Shown: positions 1-9,675 of the stretch, piece by piece
How positions within the stretch are numbered: position 1 is the first letter of the stretch
Layout of the letters: each line of letters starts with the position of its first letter
From: JAEZBP01 sp963832725
GTDB taxonomy: Bacteria > Myxococcota_A > Polyangia > Polyangiales > Sandaracinaceae
Direction of reading: 5' to 3'
Length of the DNA stretch: 64,000 nt
NCBI GenBank assembly: GCA_963832725.1
Contig: CAWHVG010000007.1
Span: 62,001 to 126,000 of the forward strand
The notes under the pieces: model-generated
What the model saw: only the letters and a program-made list of their open reading frames with translations
Databases searched by the model: none
Told to the model about the DNA's origin: nothing
Position numbers and translations under genes: made by a program

Positions 1-177
1 CGCGTTCTGCCTCGAACCCGTGTGGCGTGCGCGCTTCGGCGGAAGCTCGAGCGTTCACCGCGGCGCCGTCGGCTTCGCGCGTCGCTCGGCCCAACGGGCT
101 CCACGTCGTCGCCGCCGCGCCCGACCTTCCGACGCTACTGGCGATCGAGCCCGCGCGGCTGCATATCTGCCGGCCCG

Positions 178-1043
178 ATGCAGTCGAAGCCCCTCAACCG
201 TCCGATCGTCGTCGCCGCGCTGCTCCTCTCGATGTTCATGGCGGCGATGGAGGCCACCGTCGTGGCCACGGCGATGCCGACCGTCATCTCCGAGCTCGGC
301 GGCATCCGCCTCTACGGCTGGGTCGGCGCGGCCTATCTGCTGGCCTCGACGGTCACCGTCCCGCTCTACGGGAAGCTCGCCGATCGCCACGGCCGAAAGC
401 CGGTGCTCCTGCTCGGCATCGCGCTCTTTCTGGCCGGCTCGCTGGCCAGCGGCCTCTCCGCCTCGATCGAGCAGCTCATCCTCTTCCGCGCCGTGCAGGG
501 CCTCGGCGCCGGCGCCGTGCAGCCGATCGTGCTGACCGTCATCGGCGACCTCTACACGCCGGCCGAGCGCGGAAAGGTGCAGGGCTGGTTCGGCGCCGTG
601 TGGGGCATCGCCGGCATCAGCGGCCCGCTCCTCGGCGGCGCCATCGTGGCGGCGGTCTCCTGGCGCTGGGTCTTCCTGGTGAACGTGCCCTTCGGGATCG
701 CGTCGGCCAGTCGAGCGTCGGCTGGGAGCAGCGCGGCGTGGTCACCGCCGCCACGATGTTCGCCCGCACCATGGGCGGCGCGCTCGGCGTCGGCGGGCTC
801 GGCGCCGTGCTGGCGACCCGCCTCGGCGCCAGCGTGAACCCCGACACGGTCAACGCGCTGCTGGACCCGCATCGTCGCGAGGCCGCGCTGGCCATGCCCG
901 GCGTGATCGACGCGCTCGGCGCGGCGCTCGACCCGATCTTCTGGGGCGGCACCGTCGCCGCCGCCCTCACGCTGGTCACCGTCCTCGCCCACCCGCGCGA
1001 CGAGGCGCTCCGCGCCGAGCCCGCCCTCGCCGACGCGGAGTGA
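178..1043 (+). pseudogene. MFS drug-exporter (DHA2-like) gene with internal deletion
   Basis: The first ~175 codons read as the N-terminal half of a 14-helix DHA2-type major facilitator exporter. They include the helix 1 start MQSKPLNRPIVVAALLLS, the loop 2-3 signature GKLADRHGRKP and the helix 5 motif C region GISGPLLGGAIV. Just after NVPFGIA, near base 703, the reading jumps frame and continues as SSVGWEQRGVVTAATMF, which in full-length relatives lies about 200 residues further on. The tail then runs to the stop at 1043. The middle helices are missing and the two halves are out of frame, so no working transporter can be made as written. It could be a real deletion or an assembly collapse. 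The ATG at 178 is chosen because transporter homology begins there. It converges with the ligase gene at 1168. Confidence 0.7.
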
Positions 1044-1167
1044 AGCGCCCACGTCGACGTCCGCGACCATCTCGGCAGGTCGAAGGCGATCGATCCGCTC
1101 GGCAACTCCGCGAACCGTTGAGCCGTCGTCTGTAGAACCCGAGGTCGACCTTCGGGACGATGCTCGG

Positions 1168-2598
1168 TCAGCCGGCTTCGAGCGCGTTCGAGAGGCCGCT
1201 GCCGACCAAGAGGACCATCCCCTCCTCCGTCGCCAGGCTGCGCGCGAGGGCGACGGCCTTCCTCGCGTCGGGCTCGGAGCGAACGTCGAGCTCCCCATGG
1301 CGCCGAGCCCAGGCGGCGAGCTCCACGGCCGGAAGATCGTCGGGGTTGTGCTGCGTCGTCACGAGCGCCTGTGTCTCGGGTGCCGAGGCGAGCGTCTCCA
1401 CGATCTCCCTCGCTCCGTCGACGCGGGCGAGCACGCTCGCGCAGACCACGAAGCGCTTGGCGCCCAGCCCCCGCAGCGCCGGCAGGAGCGAGCGCACCTT
1501 GGACGCACCCTCGGTCACGTTGAGCAGCGTGGTCGGCGCGCGATCCACCACCTCGAGCCGACCCGGAATGACCACCCGCAAGAGGCCCTCGGCGATGGCG
1601 TCGGCCGAGAGCACGTCGACCAGCCCCTCGCCGGTGAGCACGGCGCAGGTGAGCGCGGCGATGGTCGCGTTCTCGAGCTGGTAGTCGCCCAGCGCCGAGA
1701 CGGCGATCGGCATCGAGCGGCCGTCGAGGGTGAGCTCCGCGCGCGAGCCTTCGAGCGAGGTCTCCGCGCCCGACACGGTGCAGCGATCGGAGACGTGGAT
1801 GACCTCGCGCGCGCCGGCCTCGAACGCCAGCTCCCGCGCCAGCGCTTCGATCGCCGGCGCCTGCGGCCCGAGCACGACCACGGCACCCGGCGCGACGCCT
1901 CCGGCCTTGTGCCAGAGCGGACCGGCCGCTTCGCCGAGCTCGGGATGTGCGGCTGTGAACGCCTCCGGCGCGCGCAGGAGCTTCGCGTGATCGGTGCCGA
2001 TGTGGGTGAGCACGTCGACGCGCGGGCCCGGCCAGCAGCCGGCGACGTCGCTCCGGAGGCCGATGTTCGCCTCCACCACCGCCAGCGCCGCGCCCTCGGT
2101 GTGCGCCAGCCGCGCGAGGATGGCGTAGCGCAGATCGTAGGGTGCGAGCGCCACGCCGCGGGCCTCCACACGCTCGGCGAGAGGTCGCAGCGCCTCCACC
2201 TGGTCGGCGAACGTCTCGGGATCGATCCAGCAAGCCCGCGCCCAGGCCGCGCCCGGCGTCGGACCGTCGAGTCGCTCGGCGAAGCCGTGGCGCAGCACCT
2301 GATAGCGCTCCCGGTTCCCGTCGGGCGTCTCGTGCAGAGGAGGCTTGGTGCCGAGCACGACGGGGCGGCGGTCGCCCGCGCGGTCGAGCACGGCACGGGC
2401 CACGGACGCGATCATGCGGGCGGTCGAGGCCTTCCCGGAGGAGCCGGCGACGACGATGGTGGGTACGCGTTCGACCGGACCGACCAGATCCGCCTCCTCG
2501 AGGAGCATCGAAAAGCGCGCTCCGTGCACGTCCTCGGGCCGCTCGGGAAACGCGTGCTCCTCTTCGACGAAGCGCATCGCGTCGGTGAATCGCTTCAT
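1168..2598 (-). CDS. Mur-ligase-superfamily (FolC-like) amide ligase
   Basis: A 476-residue protein of the Mur ligase/folylpolyglutamate synthetase superfamily, which forms amide bonds by activating a carboxylate as an acyl phosphate with ATP. The P-loop VVAGSSGKASTARMIA is near residue 50, the central HIGTDHAKLL segment matches the HxxxDH core of the family, and GDYQLENATIAAL matches the family helix that precedes the C-terminal domain. The C-terminal domain lacks the LDGAHNP motif of true FolC and has LLNVTEGASKV instead, so a folate role is doubtful. It is the last gene of a three-gene operon: its ATG overlaps the stop of the EamA transporter as ATGA, which implies translational coupling. 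I infer that it joins an amino acid or amine to the product of the upstream opine-dehydrogenase-like enzyme. A divergent FolC remains possible. Confidence 0.75.
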   Translation of the reverse strand: MKRFTDAMRFVEEEHAFPERPEDVHGARFSMLLEEADLVGPVERVPTIVVAGSSGKASTARMIASVARAVLDRAGDRRPVVLGTKPPLHETPDGNRERYQVLRHGFAERLDGPTPGAAWARACWIDPETFADQVEALRPLAERVEARGVALAPYDLRYAILARLAHTEGAALAVVEANIGLRSDVAGCWPGPRVDVLTHIGTDHAKLLRAPEAFTAAHPELGEAAGPLWHKAGGVAPGAVVVLGPQAPAIEALARELAFEAGAREVIHVSDRCTVSGAETSLEGSRAELTLDGRSMPIAVSALGDYQLENATIAALTCAVLTGEGLVDVLSADAIAEGLLRVVIPGRLEVVDRAPTTLLNVTEGASKVRSLLPALRGLGAKRFVVCASVLARVDGAREIVETLASAPETQALVTTQHNPDDLPAVELAAWARRHGELDVRSEPDARKAVALARSLATEEGMVLLVGSGLSNALEAG

Positions 2599-3497
2599 TC
2601 CTTCTTCGCTTTCTGCGGGCGGCCGAGCCAGACGCCGAAGAGCACCAGCGCCACGCCCGTGGCCTCGATCGGGCCGGGGCGCTCGCCGAGGGTCACGGCG
2701 GCGATGCCGATCACCAGCGGGCGCTGCAAGAGCATCAAGAGCGACGCGCGCGCCGCGCCGAGGACCTGCACGACGGAGACGAAGCCGACGTTGGCGATGG
2801 CGGCCGACACTCCCGTCCAGCCGCCCGCCCACCACGCGGCGGAGGGCGGCAAGCCGGCGAAGGGTGCCACGAGGATCAACGCCATGATCCCGCTCGTCGC
2901 GAAGACCCACGTGGACACGACGGAAGGCGTGTGGCGGACGGTGACCCGCTCCAGCCCGAGCCGGTAGATGGTCGACGTCGCCACTGCGCCTACCGCGCAG
3001 GCCACGCCGATCAGGTCGGCCTCGTGGCTGCCGACGTCGGCGAGGCCGGTCGCGAGCGCGGCGCCGACCACCCCGCACGCCGCGCCGCCGAGGAAGCGCG
3101 GGCCGAGCGCGCGACGGCGCGACGTCAGGGCCACCACGAAGGGCGTCAGCGAGATGATCGAGAGGACCACCGCCACGGTCAGCCGCGCGAACGCCAAGAG
3201 GGTGAGCTGGGCCGTGCAGAAGAGGAGCGCGCCGAGGCCGGCGAGGCGCGCCATCTCGGGCCACGACGCGCGCTGGGTCGGCCGACCTTCCAGCGACGCG
3301 TTCGAGCGCAGCCCGCGCGAGGCCGCCAGGAGCGGGAGGATGACGACGGCGGCGACGGAGTTCCGCACCAGGAGCGTCTGGTACGGCGTCGCCGAGGCGC
3401 GATAGCCCAGCTTGACGGCGATGGGCTCCACGCACGCTGCTACGAGCGCGAGCACGACCCAGGTCCAGCGCGCCGCGGGGGTCTGATTCTCAGCCAT
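2595..3497 (-). CDS. EamA/DMT-family transporter
   Basis: A 300-residue membrane protein with about ten hydrophobic helices in two repeated halves, the pattern of EamA (drug/metabolite transporter) proteins. It opens with WTWVVLALVAACVEPIAVK and ends with a GPIEATGVALVLFGVWL-type last helix and a short basic tail. EamA proteins export amino acids and small metabolites; one of them exports the opine metallophore pseudopaline in Pseudomonas. The gene overlaps the upstream opine-dehydrogenase-like gene by 8 nt and the downstream ligase by 4 nt, so all three are almost certainly on one mRNA. From this I infer export of a small product made by its neighbours. EamA proteins are common and the substrate cannot be read from sequence. 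Confidence 0.85.
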   Translation of the reverse strand: MAENQTPAARWTWVVLALVAACVEPIAVKLGYRASATPYQTLLVRNSVAAVVILPLLAASRGLRSNASLEGRPTQRASWPEMARLAGLGALLFCTAQLTLLAFARLTVAVVLSIISLTPFVVALTSRRRALGPRFLGGAACGVVGAALATGLADVGSHEADLIGVACAVGAVATSTIYRLGLERVTVRHTPSVVSTWVFATSGIMALILVAPFAGLPPSAAWWAGGWTGVSAAIANVGFVSVVQVLGAARASLLMLLQRPLVIGIAAVTLGERPGPIEATGVALVLFGVWLGRPQKAKKE

Positions 3498-4576
3498 GGA
3501 TGCGCCGGAGGATCTCGTCCATCGACAGGCCGCGCCAGCCGACGCGCTCCAGGGTGCGGCCCGAGCCTCGAAGATCCTCTCTCAGGAGGAGCGAGGCGAG
3601 GTGGACGACGGAGTCGACGGTCGGGGTGGGCACGCCGGCGACGCGCCCGAGCTCGGTCAGCGGGACCAAGCTGCAGCCGACATCCTCGCGGAGGAAGCGG
3701 TGGTCGAGCGTGCCGGGCGCGATGCTGTGCTGGTAGTTCGGCACGCTTCGCATCGCCGTCCGCAGGTCGCCCCGCTTGCAACCATAGTAGCGGTCGAGCA
3801 GGGTCGCCATCGGCACGATCTCGCTCCCGAACGCACCGGCGACGGCGCGGAACTCGTCCTCGCAGGCTTCGAGGATGGCGATGGTCTGCTCCGTGAACCC
3901 TTCGTAGTAGAAGAGGAAAGGATCACCGCGCGAGACCGAGTTCATGTTGGCGATCACCGTCGGTGCATGGGCGAGCGCGCCGAAATCGGTCAGCCCACGT
4001 TGAACGACGTTCGTCGCCGGCTCCAAGCCTGGAAAGATCGCGTTCATCAAGGGGACGAAGTCGGCGGTCATCGAGCGCGAAGGTCCGGAGAAGAGCGTCC
4101 AGCCTTTCACGCCGCGCACCCAGACCGCGTCGTCCTCCAGCAGGCGGCTGGCGAAGAGCGCGTCCACCTCCGCGACCGGGATGGCAGGCGCGCCGAGCTC
4201 CTCCAGGCGGCGCTGGGCGTGCACCGAGCCGAGGAGCTTGCTCGAGAAGAGCACGAGGCGGTGATGGGACCGCAGATGCGGCGCCAGCCGCGCCAGCACC
4301 TCCGGATAGACCGGCACGATCGTCGCCAGGAAGATCACGTCGGCGCGCTCGGCGAGCTCGGCCGGGTCGGAGGTGAACGAGGCGACGCGGTGCTCGCCCT
4401 CGATGCGGCCCGTCGCGCGGATGGTCCCGCCCCGCGCCTCGAGCCACATCAGGGCGTTGTGGGTTCCGCGTCAGCAGATGGACGTCGTGGCCTCGCTGGC
4501 TGAGATGGCAGGCGAGCGCGCGGGCGCTGGGGCCGGTGCCGACGACCCCGAAGGATTGGGGCGAATCCAACTGCAT
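3490..4576 (-). CDS. Opine/octopine dehydrogenase-family protein (one +1 frame break)
   Basis: The N-terminal Rossmann fold (FGVVGTGPSARALACHL, then HDVHLLTRN) starts at the ATG at 4576. Its frame ends near 4461, where one base of a GGG run (CCC in the gene) appears extra. Dropping it gives TRNHNALMWLEA and a continuous 361-residue protein. The C-terminal half has the all-helical domain of the NAD/NADP octopine/nopaline dehydrogenase family: HAPTVIANMNSV, then DPFLFYYEGFTEQ and NYQHSIAPGTLDHRFLREDV. Such enzymes reductively condense an amino acid with an alpha-keto acid. It is the first gene of the overlapping operon with the EamA exporter and the amide ligase. No nicotianamine-synthase-like gene is visible nearby, so a metallophore is only one of several possible products. 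Confidence 0.75.
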
Positions 4577-4785
4577 CAGGGAACCTCGAAGGGCGAACGG
4601 CAAGCGAAGGGAACGCTTTTCGAGACGGAATGAGTCGCGTTCCGGTTCCCTCGAAACGCACTCGGTTTGCAGGAGGGAGGGCCGCGCCCGAGGCATGACG
4701 CCACGGTTTTCGTGTCAGCCCGAGCGCACGCGGCGGCCCTCCGAGCCCGCAGATCGCGCGCGTGGGCACGATTCCGACCCGCGCG

Positions 4786-7281
4786 TCAGGTGCTCGTGTC
4801 GACGGCCTTCAGCACCGAGTCGGCCCGCACGGGCTGAGGCTCGCGGACGACGAGCGATACCAAGGGAGGCAGGATCACCAAGGTGGCGAGCGCGCAGCTC
4901 GCGACGCTCACCGCGATCAGCTCGCCGAACTGGCGCACCGGCACCAGCTCGCTCGCGGCGAGCACGCCGAAGCCGACCGACAGCGTGGCGCAGGAGACGA
5001 CGATCGCGCGGCCGGTCCCGCGGGCGGCGGCGAGGATGGCGGCGTCGACGGATCGACGTCGGGCTCGCTCCTCGCGAAATCGGGCGAGCACGTGGATGGT
5101 GCCGTCGACGGCGAGCCCGAGGGCGATGGAGAAGATGATCGCGGTCGCGACATCGAGCGAGATCCCTCGGAGACGCATCCACGCTGCAGTCGCGATGAGC
5201 GGAGTGAGGCTGACAGGTATACTGACCATCGCGAGTCGGGTGCTGCGAAAGAGGAACGCCAGCATCGCGAAGATGATCACCACCGCCACGGCCAAGCTGC
5301 CGGTGAGGTCGTCCACCACCGACTCGAGCGCGAGCGAGCCGATGTACGCCTCGCCGGTCATCGCGATGTCCACGTCACTCGGAAGGCCCGCCTCCAACCG
5401 GCTGCGTAGGCCTTCGATGAAGCGCTGGCTCGCCTGGGCGCCGGCGTCCGCCAGCATCACCTGCATGCGCAGCACGCGTCCGTCTTCCCGGAGATACGCG
5501 CGGAGCGGGCTCGGATCCGACTCGGTCATCAGCGTCTCGAGCGCGTCGACCTGACGCGGCGACACGAACCCCGCGTGGCGGAGGGAGGGATCGTCGTCGA
5601 GCACGCGCCAGCCCTCGTGCAGCACGTCGGTCGCGCTGGTGACACCGAGCGCGATCGGTTGCCGCGCCGCCCAGTCGGCGGTGCGATCGAGGGCGGCCAG
5701 CACGTGCGGATCGCGGAAGCGGGCCGGGTCGTCGCTGTGGAGCAGCACCTCGAGAGGGCGGGTTCCGGAGAGCTCGTCCTCCATCAGATGCGTCGTGACC
5801 ACGGCCGGCGCGTCGTCGTCGAAGGGGTCGAGGAGGCGCGTGTCGACCCGCACCCCCGCGCCGGCGACGAGCGCCAGCCCCATGAGCGCGCCGCTCGCGG
5901 CCAGCACCGGACCCCGACGGCGGAGGCAGACCCGGGTGAGCCGGGCGATGCCGCGCTCGAGCCAGTCGCCCCGCGCGGCGAGAGGCTCCGGCTTCGGCAG
6001 GTAGGTCAGCGCGGCGGGCAAGAACGCGATCGTGACCACGTAGGCCAGCATCACGCCGACCGCGGCGAGCAAGCCGAACTCGCGCAGCATTTCGGTCTCG
6101 GAGACGAGCAACGACGCCAGCCCGACGGCGGTGGTGATCGACGTGAAGAAGCAGGCCACGGCCATGCTGCGAACGGTGCGGCGCGCGGCGCGGAAGCGGT
6201 CGTCGTTGCCGCGCAGCTCTTCGCGGTAGCGGCTGACCAGATGGATCGCGTCGCTGACGCCGATGATGATCAAGAGCGGCGGGACGATCTCGTTGAGCAC
6301 GTTCATCGGCTCGCCGACCGCCGCCATGCCGCCGACCACCATCGCCGCCGCGATGCCGACCGTGGCCAGCGAGAGCGCCACGCCGCCGAGCCACCGCAGC
6401 CCGGCGAGCAAGAGCACGGCGCAGACCAGCATGGTGATCGGCAACAGAACGCGCTGGTCGGCCGCGATGCCCTGCGAGAGCGCGCGCCGCAGCACGGGGA
6501 GGCCGCCGGCGTCGACGCGCACGCCGGCGGGTGGCGGATGCGTCCCGATCCAGCGCTCGATGCGATCGACCTCGGCGTCGCGGGCATCGTGATCGACCCC
6601 GGCGAGCTGCAGCATCACGGCCGCGACGCGCCGGTCCGCGCTGATCAGGCGCCCCTCGAGCAGCGGCGCGTCCTCCAGCGCTTCGCGCACGCGAGCGGCG
6701 TCGTCCGCGCTCACGGCGTCGCCTTCGACGAGGGGTCCGCTCTCGACTCCGTCGAGCTGCCCGAAGAGCGAGAGGACACCCTGCGGATAGCGCTGGGGCT
6801 CGGCGGCGGCGAGCGCGCCCAACGCGTCCTGGACCTCGATCGACAGCGGCGGCCGATCGTCTTCGTCGCCGTCCAGGTCCTCGCCGGCCAGATCGTCCAG
6901 CGTGAGCGTCGAAGGGACGGGCGGTGCGCGCCGGGCCAGCGGTGTGACGGTGACGCTGTCCACCCGCGCGATCCCCGCGTCCCCCACGAAGTGGCGGGAC
7001 AGGAGGTGCAGGTAGCCGAGAGGTGTCGGACGGAGGACGTCGGCGGCTCGAACGAGGAGCACCACGACGCGGTCGGAGTCGCCGAAGCTCTCTCGCAGCT
7101 CCGCCGCCGTGGCGGCCTGACCGTCGCGCGAAGCGACGAGCTTTTCGGGTGAAGGGTCGGTCCTCAGCCACGGGATGCACGCGGCGAGGGCGGCGGTGAC
7201 GAAGAGCACCGAAGCGACCACCGGAGCGCGTCGCCGGACGAGGAGCGTGGCGAGCGAGGAGACGAGGCGCTTCATGGACAC
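4786..7281 (-). CDS. RND/MMPL-superfamily transporter
   Basis: An 831-residue inner-membrane protein with the two-fold RND layout. There is a first helix after MKRLVSSLATLLVRRRAP, a large exported loop (residues ~35-270), five helices, a second N-terminal helix near 465, a second exported loop, and five more helices. The segments NVLNEIVPPLLIIIGVSDAIH and AIIFSIALGLAVDGTIHVLARF are the paired helix-4-type elements with the acidic residue of the proton relay. Members export lipids, hopanoids or hydrophobic compounds. No membrane-fusion or outer-membrane partner is adjacent. Translation may begin at the GTG at 7281 or the ATG two codons on at 7275; neither has a strong ribosome-binding site. 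The substrate is unknown. Confidence 0.85.
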   Translation of the reverse strand: MSMKRLVSSLATLLVRRRAPVVASVLFVTAALAACIPWLRTDPSPEKLVASRDGQAATAAELRESFGDSDRVVVLLVRAADVLRPTPLGYLHLLSRHFVGDAGIARVDSVTVTPLARRAPPVPSTLTLDDLAGEDLDGDEDDRPPLSIEVQDALGALAAAEPQRYPQGVLSLFGQLDGVESGPLVEGDAVSADDAARVREALEDAPLLEGRLISADRRVAAVMLQLAGVDHDARDAEVDRIERWIGTHPPPAGVRVDAGGLPVLRRALSQGIAADQRVLLPITMLVCAVLLLAGLRWLGGVALSLATVGIAAAMVVGGMAAVGEPMNVLNEIVPPLLIIIGVSDAIHLVSRYREELRGNDDRFRAARRTVRSMAVACFFTSITTAVGLASLLVSETEMLREFGLLAAVGVMLAYVVTIAFLPAALTYLPKPEPLAARGDWLERGIARLTRVCLRRRGPVLAASGALMGLALVAGAGVRVDTRLLDPFDDDAPAVVTTHLMEDELSGTRPLEVLLHSDDPARFRDPHVLAALDRTADWAARQPIALGVTSATDVLHEGWRVLDDDPSLRHAGFVSPRQVDALETLMTESDPSPLRAYLREDGRVLRMQVMLADAGAQASQRFIEGLRSRLEAGLPSDVDIAMTGEAYIGSLALESVVDDLTGSLAVAVVIIFAMLAFLFRSTRLAMVSIPVSLTPLIATAAWMRLRGISLDVATAIIFSIALGLAVDGTIHVLARFREERARRRSVDAAILAAARGTGRAIVVSCATLSVGFGVLAASELVPVRQFGELIAVSVASCALATLVILPPLVSLVVREPQPVRADSVLKAVDTST

Positions 7282-7636
7282 CGAGCGTTCGAGGCGAAGG
7301 CTCGCGAGCCCGACGGTCGCGAGCCGCGAGACGCAGAGCCGCCGCGACCCGGTCCGATGCGCTCACGGGCGTTGGGCCCTGGCTTCGCATCGCCTGGTCG
7401 CCGTCGTTCGATTCCCACGTCGATGGCTCGCCGGAGACTCACCGTCTCCTCCGTAGTCCCCCCGAACCGCGATCCCTACCCGACCCCGGCGACGCTCGAC
7501 GCGCTCCGGTCCGTCTCCTGGGACCAGCTCGCGCTCTCTCGTCGTCGCGCTTCGGCGCGCACGCCGAGGCGGTGAGACTGCGGAGGGAGACTGCGGAGGA
7601 GCCGGCGACGACGAACACGCGACGAAGCGCCGGGCT
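7282..7636. other. Gene-free stretch
   Basis: About 355 bases between the 5' end of the RND gene and the 3' end of the repetitive exported-protein gene. I see no convincing gene, RNA or terminator here. The open frames are short, Arg-rich and typical of GC-rich noncoding DNA. The right part may hold the promoter of the RND gene. Confidence 0.4.
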
Positions 7637-9493
7637 TCAGCGCGCCGGCACGCGCGGGCCGGGCGTCGCGTGCACCATTCCGGCGGGCGCGACCCGGACC
7701 GCAGCCGGGGGCGCGTACACGCGAGCGGGGCTGACGTGAAGCACGCCTGGCGCGGGAGCTGCGTGCACGATTCCGCGAGGTGGAGCCACCGTTCCGTACG
7801 AGCGGCTCGGCGCCGGGTGCACGCGGGGAGCCACCGTCCCGTACGAGCGGCTCGGCACCGCCTGCACGACGCGGGAGGGGGCCACGGTTCCGTACGAACG
7901 GCTCGGCGCCGCGGACCCGCCCGCACGTGTCACGGCCACCGAGCCGTGGGGCTGCGCGGCGGAGCCGAACGTTGCGCGAGGAGGTGCCTGCGCGGTCCAC
8001 GTGCGGGAACGATTCGGCGCGGGCGTCGCTCCGGGGCTCGCCACGATCCGGTGCGGAGCGTCGCCCGCGTAGATGGCCGGCGCCGGAGCGGCGGGGGTGG
8101 GGACGTGAGCAGGCGCAGGCTCGATCCGCGGGGGAGGCACGCGCTGGGCGGTCTCGGGACGGATCGGCATCGGCGGCGTGGTCGACACCGTGGTCGACAC
8201 CGGCGAAGCGGGATCCACGTGAACGTAGCCGTAAGTGCGCGTAGCGGGGCTCGAGCTCGCCGGGGGAGGCGTCGCATGCACCGCGCTGCCGGAGCCGCTC
8301 GTCGGGGCCTCGCCGAGGCGGGCGGGCGTGGCATGCACCACCGAGCTGTCCGAGACCGTGCCGCTCGAGACGGAGCCGCCTGCCGCGTGGACTACGCGGC
8401 TGCCGGAGCCGCTCACCGTCGCCGCGCCGGCACCGGCGGGTGTCGCGTGCACCACCGAGACGGAGCCGCCCGAGCCCGAGCCGCCCGAGCCCGAGCCGCC
8501 TGTCGCGCGCACTACTCTGCTGCCCGAGCTGCTCGCCGTCGCCGCGCCGGCACCAGCGGGTGTCGCGTGCACCACCGAGACGGAGCCGCCCGAGCCCGAG
8601 CCGCCCGCCGCGTGGACCACTCTGCTGCCCGAGCCGCTGGGCGCCGGAGCGCCGGATCCACCCGGCGTCGCGTGCACCACACCCGAGCCCGGGGTCGCCA
8701 GCACGCGCGGCCCGGATCGTCCTTGCGACGGCGGGGGAAGCGTCTGCGTCGCGCGGCGCGGTGCCGAACGAGGCCAGTAGCCGCTCCGGCTCGTACCCGC
8801 GATCGGAGGACCGAGCCGGCGGGGCGGCGGCGGCGCGCTCGCATACCCGGGCACGCGCCCAGCCAGCCACGCGAGCGGCGGCCCGAACCAGAGAGCTCCG
8901 GTGCCAGTCGCGCTCGGCGCGCCGAGCGTCGTCGAAGCCCGGTAGACGCCCTGTGCGCGTGCCGGCGGGACGTACGCAGAGGGGAGCGCCTGGCTCAAGA
9001 GCCCGTCGATCTCCACGAAGATCCAGATCGAAGCCGGCGCGGTCGCGGTCCCGTCCAGCTTCGGCGCCCAGCCGACGAATCGATCGGAAGCGCGCCAGTC
9101 GACCTGCGCCGGTGACCATCGCGTGCCCGGGACCCATGCCCAGCGCCCGTCGTCCATGATGGTCCAGGCGCCGTAGTGGCAGACGGCCCACCCGACGGCG
9201 TCGTACGACACCCAGACCAGCCCGCGGTCGCTCTGTCCCCAGTGCCCGTTGCGGAAGGGTCGGTAGCTCGGATCGTGAGGCACGAAGACGTAGCCCAGTC
9301 GGGAGTCTTCGATCCATTGCCCGTAGGGCGCGAGCTCCTCGTAGAACGCCTCGATGGTGATGGCGGCGGCGTCTCCGTACATCGCCCGCGCGTACTCGTG
9401 ACGCATCCACGGGTCGTGGTCGTCGAGCCCCGTCGCGCCACATCCAACCGCGGTGGCGAAGGCGAGGGCGAGCAGCGTGGTGCGCGTCCCCAT
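7637..9493 (-). CDS. DUF6600-like exported protein with repetitive tail
   Basis: A 618-residue exported protein, probably a lipoprotein, with a signal peptide and a Cys after LLALAFATAVG. Residues ~25-165 hold a Trp/Tyr-rich domain of repeated short strands (YEELAPYGQWIEDSRLGYV, then FRNGHWGQSDRGLVWVS and DDGRWAWVPGTRW), the pattern of DUF6600 proteins. From ~residue 240 the chain becomes low-complexity. It has Gly/Ser/Val repeats around VVHATPAGAGAAT and SGSGSRVVHA, a Pro-rich stretch, then three copies of SRSYGTVAP. The start at 9493 is favoured by GGGAGAG just upstream and by the signal peptide. The function is not known; a surface or periplasmic structural role is likely. The repeats are DNA repeats and may vary in length between strains. 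Confidence 0.75.
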   Translation of the reverse strand: MGTRTTLLALAFATAVGCGATGLDDHDPWMRHEYARAMYGDAAAITIEAFYEELAPYGQWIEDSRLGYVFVPHDPSYRPFRNGHWGQSDRGLVWVSYDAVGWAVCHYGAWTIMDDGRWAWVPGTRWSPAQVDWRASDRFVGWAPKLDGTATAPASIWIFVEIDGLLSQALPSAYVPPARAQGVYRASTTLGAPSATGTGALWFGPPLAWLAGRVPGYASAPPPPRRLGPPIAGTSRSGYWPRSAPRRATQTLPPPSQGRSGPRVLATPGSGVVHATPGGSGAPAPSGSGSRVVHAAGGSGSGGSVSVVHATPAGAGAATASSSGSRVVRATGGSGSGGSGSGGSVSVVHATPAGAGAATVSGSGSRVVHAAGGSVSSGTVSDSSVVHATPARLGEAPTSGSGSAVHATPPPASSSPATRTYGYVHVDPASPVSTTVSTTPPMPIRPETAQRVPPPRIEPAPAHVPTPAAPAPAIYAGDAPHRIVASPGATPAPNRSRTWTAQAPPRATFGSAAQPHGSVAVTRAGGSAAPSRSYGTVAPSRVVQAVPSRSYGTVAPRVHPAPSRSYGTVAPPRGIVHAAPAPGVLHVSPARVYAPPAAVRVAPAGMVHATPGPRVPAR

Positions 9494-9675
9494 CTCTCCC
9501 AGCGTGCAGCAGGTGCGCCCGCGGTTCGAGTCGAACGCCCGAAAAAGTCCGAGCCGTCCTGGATTGAGGAGGCTTCGGGGGTATCGCCGGCGACCCACCG
9601 ACCGATCGATCACCTCGACAGCGATAGTGTTTTCGATCAACCATAGCGGTCGAACTTCGAGGCGGGAGAGGCACC

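Noticed and set aside
1168..2598. Dihydrofolate synthase/folylpolyglutamate synthase (folC)
   Set aside because: The ATP core fits, but the LDGAHNP motif is absent and the operon context is not folate, so I did not give the gene name.
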